Numbered from the stretch's first letter, positions 1-5,127 are shown. The stretch: 5,331 bases of DNA from an uncultured Candidatus Woesearchaeota archaeon (GCA_903891505.1 CAITEO010000034.1:1-5331), one strand, 5' to 3'. Made by a program: numbers and translations. The notes: generated by a model from the sequence alone, not told the origin.

Positions 1-1225
1 CGACTTAAAAGCAGGCAAGGAAGAGTTCAAGTTGTCAAGAAGCGGCAAGAAGTTGAATGTTGAGTTTACCCCTAAGGGTGCAACAAGTTCAACTGTTGTG
101 ACTGTTTTGGAGGATAATGCTACGTTCTACGAGCACTTCTACGCTAACACAACGTTGCTTAATTTGAAGCAGGACGATACGTTCTTGTACACTGAGAATG
201 TTGGAGATGCAAAGAAGGCTGTAACTCACCTATTGAAAATTTCAAGGGTAAGATATGGTAATGACTCTGAAAACACGAACTTCGAAGTTAGAGTAGATGA
301 CTCGTCATTTGGCAAGACATATACGATGACAAGAACGACTGATGAAATGGACAGCAAGATAGCTTTGTATCTAAAGGAAGGAAGCGATGCTGACCATATA
401 AGCTTCAGTAACACAAGTAGTGGTGGAGTAGTAGCGTATGACCCAGTGATTTACTCAGGGACGGAAGCAAAGATTGAGTTCTTAAAGAACACAACAGATG
501 TAATCGGAACTGCAGCAGATATTCTTAAGTCAACTGGTTACATGCTTTTGACTGAGGACCCACAATTGAACAAGGACACAGCCACAGATGGAACAGTAGT
601 CTTGAAGTACGCTTGGAATGCAGCAGACAACGACTTTGATGTATCAGTTCAGTCAAAAAGTGCGTCGTTTACAAACACTACGTCAAGTAGCCTAGGTGAC
701 AACAACAATGTTGACTACTTCATGTCAGAGTTCGGAACGTACATGACTGTAGACACGGACAAGAACACAAACGTTGATGTATTTGTTCCAACAAAAGAAA
801 TACACTACGACATGTGGCTTGCACCAATTGCTTCAAGTGCAGTTGTAAGTGGCTCACCAACAGGTGGCTCATACACTATCAACCCATTCCAGGTTGGCGC
901 AGCAGTCTTAGACAAGGATGCAATGAACTTGATTGGAACAACGCCTTTAATAGTTGTAGGCGGACCTTTAGTCAACACAGTTGCAATGCAGTTAATGGGT
1001 AACCCAACTGCAGCCCAGATTAACACAATGTTCCAGGCAGGAACAGCTACAATAAAGCTGTACCCAACCCAGAACGCGATCCTAGTTGCAGGATATAATG
1101 CACAGGATACCTTAGGAGCGTCATACGTACTAGCTAAGTACGGACAGTATGCTTTGACAGGTAACGAAGTCCAGGTACTTGTACCTTCACTAAGTTCGAT
1201 AACTGTTAAGACGGTAACACCATAA
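1..1225 (+). CDS. S-layer protein, C-terminal part (5' end outside window)
   Basis: This is the C-terminal part of an archaeal surface-layer protein, the subunit of the protein lattice coating the cell. The frame is already open at base 2, so the TTG at 32 is an internal leucine codon; 407 residues are visible. Near visible residues 318-325 the sequence reads VVGGPLVN, and near 361-373 LVAGYNAQDTLGA, followed by a KYGQYALTGNEVQVLVP tail. These are typical of the conserved C-terminal region of methanogen and DPANN S-layer proteins (S_layer_C-like). The preceding part is rich in Thr, Ser, Asn and Asp, with many N-X-S/T sequons that could be glycosylated. No C-terminal membrane helix is seen, so anchoring must lie in the missing N-terminus or be lattice-mediated. 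Lysine is mostly AAG here, whereas downstream genes use more AAA, suggesting codon selection for very high expression. Family assignment is confident; lattice details are inferred. Confidence 0.9.
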   Translation, partial: DLKAGKEEFKLSRSGKKLNVEFTPKGATSSTVVTVLEDNATFYEHFYANTTLLNLKQDDTFLYTENVGDAKKAVTHLLKISRVRYGNDSENTNFEVRVDDSSFGKTYTMTRTTDEMDSKIALYLKEGSDADHISFSNTSSGGVVAYDPVIYSGTEAKIEFLKNTTDVIGTAADILKSTGYMLLTEDPQLNKDTATDGTVVLKYAWNAADNDFDVSVQSKSASFTNTTSSSLGDNNNVDYFMSEFGTYMTVDTDKNTNVDVFVPTKEIHYDMWLAPIASSAVVSGSPTGGSYTINPFQVGAAVLDKDAMNLIGTTPLIVVGGPLVNTVAMQLMGNPTAAQINTMFQAGTATIKLYPTQNAILVAGYNAQDTLGASYVLAKYGQYALTGNEVQVLVPSLSSITVKTVTP

Positions 1226-1239
1226 GTCTAAAAACAAAA

Positions 1240-1284
1240 GTCTGAAAAGACATATTTTTTTCTTTTTTTTCTTTTTTTTTCTTT
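1240..1284 (+). terminator. S-layer gene terminator (hairpin plus T runs)
   Basis: Fifteen bases after the S-layer stop codon there is a small hairpin, GTCT-GAAA-AGAC (1240-1251). It is followed by runs of seven, eight and nine T separated by single C bases (1255-1280). Archaeal RNA polymerase stops mainly at T runs, so this is a strong terminator, as expected behind a heavily transcribed S-layer gene. The hairpin may add transcript stability rather than being needed for termination. Confidence 0.85.
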
Positions 1285-1420
1285 CTAACTTATTAGAAAT
1301 AGACAAAGTTTTGCTTTGGCGTATTTTTTCGAGTTTTTTGTTTTGATGAATGTTTCTGAGCAGCGAACCGTATGTTCTTCGAGAATTTCTAAGAAATTAT
1401 TATTAAAGAACAGAAGTTCT
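1282..1420. repeat. cluster of small hairpins in non-coding region
   Basis: The 1226-1512 intergenic stretch holds no gene that I can support. It contains three perfect inverted repeats: TTTCTAA-CTTA-TTAGAAA (1282-1299), AATTTC-TAA-GAAATT (1384-1398) and AGAAC-AGAA-GTTCT (1407-1420). The first directly follows the T-run terminator and could protect read-through transcript ends. In AT-rich DNA short inverted repeats arise easily, so a function for each is uncertain. Confidence 0.45.
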
Positions 1421-1461
1421 AACTTTTGTTGTAAAGATAAAAATCAGAGATGAAAACCAAA

Positions 1462-1496
1462 ATACTTATATATAAGTCTATATATACATAAGTATA
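1462..1496 (+). promoter_or_regulatory. toxin-antitoxin promoter with palindromic operator
   Basis: A TATA-like box CTTATATA (1465-1472) lies 48 bp upstream of the antitoxin ATG, placing the transcription start near 1492-1497 with a leader of about 18 nt. The box sits inside a perfect 14-bp palindrome ACTTATATATAAGT (1464-1477). A wider inverted repeat pairs ATACTTAT (1462-1469) with ATAAGTAT (1488-1495). Palindromes covering the promoter are the usual arrangement for autorepression by an antitoxin or toxin-antitoxin complex, so an operator role is inferred. Some of the symmetry comes from alternating AT sequence. Confidence 0.65.
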
Positions 1497-1500
1497 TGCA

Positions 1501-1505
1501 GAGGT
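1501..1505 (+). promoter_or_regulatory. ribosome binding site of antitoxin gene
   Basis: GAGGT, complementary to the CACCTCC-type end of archaeal 16S rRNA, lies 7 nt before the ATG at 1513 and supports that start. The same AGAGGT sequence recurs before the toxin gene. Confidence 0.7.
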
Positions 1506-1512
1506 TTTCATT

Positions 1513-1773
1513 ATGACAAAAAATATATTACACTACCCGAGACTTGATACTGTGATTATGGTGGAAGATGTTTTGAAAGATGCTGACGTCGCCATCTCAA
1601 AAAGCGAACTCCAGCGAAGACTGCCGAAGCAAGTCATGAGACAAACACTCATATTGATACTTGACTATCTGAAAGAAAAAGGAGTAATAATGATTGGTAG
1701 CAAAGGTGTATTGTGGATACACAACGAGAATCCAAAGATGAAAAAACTACTTAAAAACAGCAAAGAGGTCTAG
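1513..1773 (+). CDS. winged-helix antitoxin / DNA-binding protein
   Basis: This 86-residue protein is probably the antitoxin and transcriptional repressor of a type II toxin-antitoxin pair. Residues about 28-57 (SKSELQRRLPKQVMRQTLIL, then ILDYLKEKGV) fit a helix-turn-helix. They are followed by a short hydrophobic hairpin (VIMIGSKGVLWIHN, about 57-70) that fits the wing of a winged-helix fold. The lysine-rich C-terminus (KMKKLLKNSKEV) could be the tail that wraps the toxin. Similar small MTKNILHYPRLDTV-type proteins occur in uncultured archaea, as far as I recall. The ATG at 1513 has a good ribosome binding site and a TATA box at normal distance. The stop codon lies two bases before the toxin start, indicating an operon with coupled translation. 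The fold is well supported; the antitoxin role rests on the neighbour. Confidence 0.75.
   Translation: MTKNILHYPRLDTVIMVEDVLKDADVAISKSELQRRLPKQVMRQTLILILDYLKEKGVIMIGSKGVLWIHNENPKMKKLLKNSKEV
1765..1769 (+). promoter_or_regulatory. ribosome binding site deciding the TTG start of the toxin
   Basis: GAGGT, formed by the last two sense codons of the antitoxin gene (Glu-Val), lies 6 nt before TTG 1776. It is 21 nt before the next in-frame ATG at 1791. Spacing therefore favours the TTG start. A weak start codon behind a coupled site would keep toxin output below antitoxin output. Confidence 0.6.
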
Positions 1774-1775
1774 CC

Positions 1776-2138
1776 TTGCGAACAGAAAAGATGCTCAAAA
1801 TCAAGCATTCTCCTCTCTTTGAAGAGCAACTAAAGAAATTAAAAGAGTCAGCAGAAAAAGATGATAACAAAGTTCATAGTCAACTTCTAAGCGCAATAAA
1901 ACGAGAAGAAAATAATCTTCTTTTGGATATGCACAGAGGAATTCAAATTCAGAAAAAGCAAATACCTAAAGAGTATGTAGATAAATATGGTGTAAGCAAT
2001 TTGTGGAAGATAAACCTTCCAGATTATTGGAGGATGCTATACACGATAGTTGGGGATGAGATTGAGATAGTTGCTATTCTTCTAGAAGTGATGAATCATA
2101 AAGAATATGATAAGAAATTTGGATACAAAAAAATATAG
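1776..2138 (+). CDS. RelE/ParE-like toxin of type II toxin-antitoxin system
   Basis: This 120-residue protein has the layout of the RelE/ParE toxin superfamily. An N-terminal strand (MLKIKHSPLFEEQL) is followed by two charged helices (about 14-45), then by strands around NLWKINLPDYWRMLYTIV (75-92) and EIEIVAILLEVMNHKEYDKKFGY (95-117). The core NLWK-NLP-WR-LY with a terminal E-HKEY--FGY is typical of a toxin-like family common in DPANN archaea (recalled, not searched). Candidate active-site residues are Lys78, Arg86, His108, Lys109, Tyr111 and Tyr117, by analogy with RelE, where basic and tyrosine residues cut mRNA on the ribosome; ParE relatives poison gyrase instead. The sequence alone does not decide the target. 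The start is TTG at 1776; ATG 1791 would shorten it by five residues. It follows the antitoxin gene by two bases. Confidence 0.8.
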   Translation: MRTEKMLKIKHSPLFEEQLKKLKESAEKDDNKVHSQLLSAIKREENNLLLDMHRGIQIQKKQIPKEYVDKYGVSNLWKINLPDYWRMLYTIVGDEIEIVAILLEVMNHKEYDKKFGYKKI

Positions 2139-2153
2139 TATTCTTCAGAGGTT

Positions 2154-2187
2154 ATAATTTTGGTTGCTATTGTTCTCTGTTTTTTTT
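2154..2187 (+). terminator. T-run terminator of toxin-antitoxin operon
   Basis: A run of eight T (2180-2187) lies about 40 bases after the toxin stop codon in a pyrimidine-rich stretch, fitting archaeal termination. A TTATAATT sequence at about 2154-2161 could alternatively be a TATA box for a transcript starting near 2183, but nothing else supports that. Confidence 0.6.
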
Positions 2188-2202
2188 ACAAATGGCTGTA
2201 AA
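2185..2202. repeat. hairpin TTTACA/TGTAAA
   Basis: A perfect 6-bp inverted repeat TTTACA (2185-2190) and TGTAAA (2197-2202) has a 6-nt loop. It starts inside the T run of the terminator, so its arms could mark the 3' end of the toxin-antitoxin transcript or the left edge of the structured element that follows. Confidence 0.5.
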
Positions 2203-2208
2203 CAATTA

Positions 2209-2335
2209 GGGGACTGAGCGCGCGAGCGCGAACGCTTGCAAACCACTTTTGCAAGTTCGCCAACAGCAGTTGGCTTTATCGCCTGGCGTGCCCCAGAGGG
2301 GAACGAGAACAAAGTGATCGTGTTAACAAAGTCCC
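2209..2335. other. GC-rich multi-hairpin element, possible structured RNA
   Basis: This stretch is GC-rich compared with its surroundings and holds nested inverted repeats. GGGACT (2210-2215) and AGTCCC (2330-2335) could close the whole. Inside, GCGAAC plus TTGCAAA (2228-2242, with a 2-nt GC bulge) pairs with TTTGCAA plus GTTCGC (2248-2260), giving a 13-bp stem with a 5-nt loop. GCCAAC-AGCA-GTTGGC (2259-2274) gives a 6-bp stem abutting it, and CCCC-AGA-GGGG (2291-2301) a short GC stem. The 5' part also contains GCGCGCGAGCGCG (2218-2230). I see no tRNA T-loop or other known RNA signature. A short open frame across it (from 2236) lacks a ribosome binding site. It may be a non-coding RNA, a 5' regulatory element for the surface gene or a remnant of a small mobile element. 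Confidence 0.5.
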
Positions 2336-2363
2336 AGAGGGAATCAAGAACTAGAGTGATTGA
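2292..2363. repeat. imperfect direct repeat, two copies, 41-nt period
   Basis: CCCAGAGGGGAACGAGAAC (from 2292), running on to AGTGATCG, resembles CCCAGAGGGAATCAAGAAC (from 2333), running on to AGTGATTG. Shared blocks are CCCAGAGGG, AGAAC and AGTGAT-G, in the same order, with a one-base gap. The second copy runs up to the 7-bp inverted repeat that borders the promoter of the surface-protein gene. Confidence 0.6.
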
Positions 2364-2408
2364 GCCAGTTGTTATTTTTAGTAAGTTTTATATATTATCT
2401 AGGCTCAA
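2360..2408 (+). promoter_or_regulatory. promoter of surface-protein gene, framed by inverted repeat
   Basis: TTTATATA (2387-2394) matches the archaeal TATA consensus and lies 45 bp before the ATG at 2432, giving a transcription start near 2414-2418 and a leader of about 15 nt. The box is flanked by the inverted repeat TTGAGCC (2360-2366) and GGCTCAA (2402-2408). A protein bound to both arms, or a loop between them, would hide the promoter, so a regulatory role is plausible but inferred. Confidence 0.65.
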
Positions 2409-2419
2409 GAACACTTATG

Positions 2420-2426
2420 GGTGAGG
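2420..2426 (+). promoter_or_regulatory. ribosome binding site deciding the start at 2432
   Basis: GGTGAGG lies 5 nt before ATG 2432 and is the best Shine-Dalgarno match in the region. In-frame starts further upstream (TTG 2360, ATG 2417) either precede the TATA box or would place this site inside the coding sequence. Confidence 0.65.
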
Positions 2427-2431
2427 ATGAA

Positions 2432-3658
2432 ATGTTTATTCGTGATGTTAGAAGTATATCTAAAATTAAGTCTAAACGCGTTTTGTTCTCATTGTTAATC
2501 ATATTCATTCTAGGAATTATTATTTTGTCATCATCAAAACTTGTTTCCGCGGAGCAAAGCGAAATACACAAAGATTGGCATGAATATTCTGATTCGTTTA
2601 AACTTGATAATAAAGTATTTGCTCTAAGATTAAGTGATGGAGATGCATCTCTTCTTAGAGTTAAGATAGATAATGATACAATATTTGTAAAGCTAGGTAA
2701 TTGTGCAGATTATGATATTTATTCAGTATGTTTTATTGATGAGAGCATAGAGGCACCTACTGCGACATTCTTAGGCGCTACTGCGAGGCCTGGAATACAA
2801 ATAAGGATTCTCAAAACACTTGGACCAAACGTTGATTTGGCATCGTCGCTGCCTAATATAAATATTCAGGAAATTGGCACTGTAAAATTAACTCTTACAA
2901 ATAATGAAGCGCTAGAGGTTGATTCATTCAGGTTAGAATTATTAATTCCTAGCGGGGTTATGATAAAGAACACAGGAGATTTTATTCTTGAAGGAAACAA
3001 ACTTATCCAGACTGGAACGATGCATAAAAATGCGGACAAACTTCTCACATTCGACATGGCGTCTCCAAATTCAGGAAATGCGGTATTTAATTATACGCTT
3101 TTGTTGACGGGCAGTGGAGTTGTGAGGAACAAAACTGGATCAATAAGTGTTCCAATAAATGCACCTTATCAAATAGATGTTTCTTTGACGCCTCAAACTC
3201 CTAATATACAAGAGGAATCAACGCTTCTTATTTCTGTGAAGAACCAAGGGTTGAAAAAATTGAACATAAATTATGTTCAGATAAGAGGTCCTATAGATGT
3301 GATGTTTACATCTGTAGTAAATCTTTCTTGGACAGGCATAGGCAGGTATGAATTAAACAACATGATATCTCTTGATATGGGGGAAAGCACAAACTTCTAC
3401 TTGAAGATGCTCTCAGAAAATACTGGAGTGTATAATATCACGGGCAACATATTGATGCATTATGAAGGTATGGCGCTTAACTATAGCTTTGTAAAATCAA
3501 CAACTTACTCTGCGAATGGCATGGCGCCAAGTCTCTTGACGAATAAAGATGAAGTTCTTTCAGGTAATAGTGTGGAAGTAGTTTATTATTTAATTGACAC
3601 GAGTAGTAATATGTATTTTTATAATATGACTGCATCAATAAAAGGGGTGGGCGTTTGA
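2432..3658 (+). CDS. secreted beta-rich surface protein, N-terminal part of frame-disrupted gene
   Basis: This is the first 408 residues of a predicted exported protein. The start at ATG 2432 gives a classic signal peptide: a basic n-region (to Arg16), a hydrophobic core of about 20 residues (LFSLLIIFILGIIIL) and likely cleavage after VSA (Ala40). Then come a small domain with two cysteines (NCADYDIYSVC), a possible disulfide, and at least two Ig-like beta-sandwich repeats (about 120-240 and 245-360). The repeats have phrases such as EIGTVKLTLTNNEALEV and EESTLLISVKNQGLKKL, resembling CARDB/DUF11-type archaeal surface modules. About seven N-X-S/T sequons suggest glycosylation. It ends at TGA 3656-3658 after GVGV, in the middle of a domain. 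The next frame continues the same type of sequence to 4364, so this is half of a protein of about 643 residues. The specific function is unknown; adhesion or envelope structure is plausible. Confidence 0.75.
   Translation: MFIRDVRSISKIKSKRVLFSLLIIFILGIIILSSSKLVSAEQSEIHKDWHEYSDSFKLDNKVFALRLSDGDASLLRVKIDNDTIFVKLGNCADYDIYSVCFIDESIEAPTATFLGATARPGIQIRILKTLGPNVDLASSLPNINIQEIGTVKLTLTNNEALEVDSFRLELLIPSGVMIKNTGDFILEGNKLIQTGTMHKNADKLLTFDMASPNSGNAVFNYTLLLTGSGVVRNKTGSISVPINAPYQIDVSLTPQTPNIQEESTLLISVKNQGLKKLNINYVQIRGPIDVMFTSVVNLSWTGIGRYELNNMISLDMGESTNFYLKMLSENTGVYNITGNILMHYEGMALNYSFVKSTTYSANGMAPSLLTNKDEVLSGNSVEVVYYLIDTSSNMYFYNMTASIKGVGV
3640..3658 (+). other. frameshift site at AAAAGGGG
   Basis: The two halves of the surface gene are read in different frames. 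The upstream frame runs to TGA 3656-3658. The downstream frame is closed by TAA at 3639-3641 and open from 3642. The switch must therefore lie in 3642-3655, which contains the end of AAAA, then GGGG, T and GGG. Removing one G from 3644-3647 restores IKGWAFDENVSLDSLYPG without a break. This fits a one-base insertion in a homopolymer, either a sequencing or assembly error or a real mutation. A true +1 recoding event or transcript slippage at the same run is a less likely alternative. Confidence 0.8.
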
Positions 3659-4364
3659 TGAAAATGTAAGTCTTGATTCTCTTTATCCTGGTGCGCAACG
3701 AGAATTATTCAGGAGAATATATCAAGTTCCGCTTGTTGAGCAGGATGCAAACTATAATATAAGTTCCGTATTGGATTATATAACATCTACAGGTCAAAAG
3801 AAGCAACTTAATATAACGAAGATCATAAAAGTTACGAGTAATGGTACAATAATTAGTATAAATCAAGTGCTTAGTTCTAGTCAGGTTTATGCTGGTCAGG
3901 AAGTAATAGTTGAGGTTGGCATTCAGAATATGAAAGAGGAGCCATTCGATGTTGTTGTCAATAATAATTTACCTGGTGGTGTTATATTCATTGGAGGAGA
4001 TACGTGGAAGAATTATACAATTCATGGTAAGCAATCTGATGCTGTGTATAGCTACAAGGTAAAGATTCCTGGTAATTCCATCAACTCTACTTTGAATTTC
4101 AGCTCGAGAGTAACTATTCCATCTAGGAATTATAATAAATCAGCGTTTAGTTCATTGAAAGTAATTGAGAACTTGACATATAAAATGAATGTTAATGGAA
4201 TAAATTCTAATTCTACTACATCTAATAGTTCCATGATTGATTACGGTGGCGCAACAGGGAATGTTCTTCCAACAAATAGTAGTGCTAAGAAAGAAAGTGG
4301 AATCAGCAAAGTATTTAGCAGCATAGAGAATTTTTTTAATAATTTATTCTCAGGAAAAAAATGA
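3642..4364 (+). CDS. secreted surface protein, C-terminal part of frame-disrupted gene
   Basis: This is the downstream half of the surface-protein gene, open from 3642. The first possible start codon in this frame is TTG 3771, which has no convincing ribosome binding site, so independent translation is unlikely. The first part (FDENVSLDSLYPGAQRELFRRIYQVP) continues the Ig-like module cut by the frameshift. A further beta-sandwich repeat follows (SSSQVYAGQEVIVEVGIQNMKEEPFDVVVNN to VTIPS). Next is a linker rich in Asn, Ser and Thr (NSNSTTSNSSM) and an amphipathic C-terminal helix (ISKVFSSIENFFNNLFSGKK). There is no transmembrane anchor; the helix may associate with membrane or partner proteins. 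About a dozen sequons are present. Its TGA overlaps the ATG of the next gene in ATGA (4361-4364), which argues that ribosomes normally reach this stop and so that the full-length product is made. Confidence 0.75.
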   Translation, partial: KGWAFDENVSLDSLYPGAQRELFRRIYQVPLVEQDANYNISSVLDYITSTGQKKQLNITKIIKVTSNGTIISINQVLSSSQVYAGQEVIVEVGIQNMKEEPFDVVVNNNLPGGVIFIGGDTWKNYTIHGKQSDAVYSYKVKIPGNSINSTLNFSSRVTIPSRNYNKSAFSSLKVIENLTYKMNVNGINSNSTTSNSSMIDYGGATGNVLPTNSSAKKESGISKVFSSIENFFNNLFSGKK

Positions 4365-4855
4365 GCTTGAATATATCTGGAGCAGAAATACTTGTAGATG
4401 ATTTGAAGAAACGAGTTCTAGAAATAGTTGCGAAGGCAACAGTTCTTAAGAATAAGTACGTTGATGATAAAGATGCACCTGTAAATTATGCGTGCATATT
4501 TTCTCAAAGCAAAGAAGAGTACGATTCATTGGTCTTAACCACGTTGAAAATTGGCAAAATCAAGAAAGAAACACCGACTGGTTTGCTCTTTCAAATAGAA
4601 CCATTGATGACTGTGTCTGGCGCATTATTGTTGCTAAAAATACGTCTTCCTGACGAGACTAGGTGCGAACTTGGGGATGCTGATTTTACAATTTCAAATT
4701 ATTCTAACTTTAAGAAAAAATATCTTGCGAAGGGCGAATTCAAATTAATTAAACGAGAAGAATTTGAAATGATTGAACTTAGAGTTGATGGTTATGATGT
4801 ACGTGCGTACTTTTCTAATCCGCCATTAGATGAACAACTAGGACTTAAGAAATAA
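4361..4855 (+). CDS. conserved protein of unknown function
   Basis: This is a 164-residue soluble, charged protein of mixed alpha/beta character, without signal peptide or membrane segment, so probably cytoplasmic. It starts at an ATG overlapping the stop of the surface gene (ATGA) with AGGA 5 nt upstream, indicating coupled translation. Striking segments are VNYACIFSQ (42-50), ETPTGLLFQIEPL (70-82), LLKIRLPD (91-98), GDADF (105-109), FEMIEL (135-140) and VRAYFSNPPLDEQLG (147-161). From memory these resemble a compact family of hypothetical proteins in uncultured archaea and candidate-phyla bacteria, but I cannot name a domain or reaction. There are no histidine or cysteine clusters for metal binding; the conserved-looking acidic and aromatic residues hint at ligand binding. 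Pairing with an exported protein may be incidental. I recognise no function. Confidence 0.75.
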   Translation: MSLNISGAEILVDDLKKRVLEIVAKATVLKNKYVDDKDAPVNYACIFSQSKEEYDSLVLTTLKIGKIKKETPTGLLFQIEPLMTVSGALLLLKIRLPDETRCELGDADFTISNYSNFKKKYLAKGEFKLIKREEFEMIELRVDGYDVRAYFSNPPLDEQLGLKK

Positions 4856-4910
4856 GTCTGATTGGTTTTAAGCAAGAGTTAAAGTTCTTATTATGTTGTG
4901 GTTTTCTCTT

Positions 4911-5127
4911 ATTAAAGCGTCGCTGGGTTAATACAAATTAAGCCGCTGCTTAATTGTACAAATCAAGAAAATTATGATAGTAATTTTCTGGATGTAGAAA
5001 ATGCAAAGCATTTTCTTCATAATTCCTCCGGAATTATTTTGTACCCCGCACGAAGAAAATGTTAAGACATTTTCCACGCGCAGAAAATCACGCTGGATTT
5101 TCTTGTGCTTTAGTGCGACGCTTTAAT
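4911..5127. other. tree-like inverted-repeat array, candidate structured RNA or DNA element
   Basis: A perfect 13-bp inverted repeat, ATTAAAGCGTCGC (4911-4923) with GCGACGCTTTAAT (5115-5127), encloses six hairpins. A (4932-4958) is 11 bp with one bulge and loop CGCT. B (4966-4989) is 9 bp, loop TGATAG. C (4996-5016) is 9 bp, loop AAA. D (5019-5037) is 8 bp, loop TCC. E (5055-5074) is 8 bp, loop TAAG. F (5082-5103) is 8 bp, loop ACGCTG. GTACAAA (4956-4962) with TTTGTAC (5038-5044) could close a branch around B-D. GCAC-AAG (5048-5055) with CTTGTGC (5102-5108) closes one around E-F. The bases of this tree are almost all paired. No protein gene covers it, and I recognise no known RNA class, transposon end or integrase site. 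It could act as RNA or as single-stranded DNA. Confidence 0.65.
4966..5103. repeat. four hairpins sharing an AGAAAAT/ATTTTC stem core
   Basis: Hairpins B (4966-4989), C (4996-5016), E (5055-5074) and F (5082-5103) each have a left arm containing GAAAAT and a matching right arm ending in ATTTTC. Their stem tips (TA, GC, GT, C) and loops differ. A shared paired core with variable tips looks like duplication with compensating change rather than chance, but four short copies in AT-rich DNA are not proof. Confidence 0.55.

Noticed and set aside
32..34. TTG as the start of the S-layer gene
   Set aside because: The frame is open to base 2 and the protein family is much longer, so this is an internal leucine codon of a truncated gene.
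1343..1357. C/D-box-like TGATGA and CTGA motifs
   Set aside because: Only 6 nt separate the boxes, too short for a guide, and no second C'/D pair follows.
2209..2335. tRNA, RNase P RNA or SRP RNA in the GC-rich element
   Set aside because: No T-loop GGTTCGA, no RNase P conserved core and no SRP helix signature could be found.
2236..2424. 62-residue open frame
   Set aside because: It starts inside a hairpin stem, has no ribosome binding site, and runs through the structured element and the promoter of the next gene.
2360..2431. Upstream extension of the surface-protein gene from TTG 2360
   Set aside because: It would start before the TATA box and place extra residues ahead of a good signal peptide; ATG 2432 has a proper ribosome binding site.
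1223..4859. Recurrent TAAGTCT heptamer (at the stop codons at 1223 and 4853 and elsewhere)
   Set aside because: A few copies of an AT-rich 7-mer in different contexts are compatible with chance.
5001..5126. 41-residue plus-strand frame inside the inverted-repeat element
   Set aside because: No ribosome binding site; the frame simply follows hairpin arms and ends in the closing stem.
4911..5127. CRISPR array, retron RNA or integron attC site
   Set aside because: The repeats are inverted hairpins without regular spacers; no cas, reverse transcriptase or integrase gene is in the window, and attC core boxes are absent.
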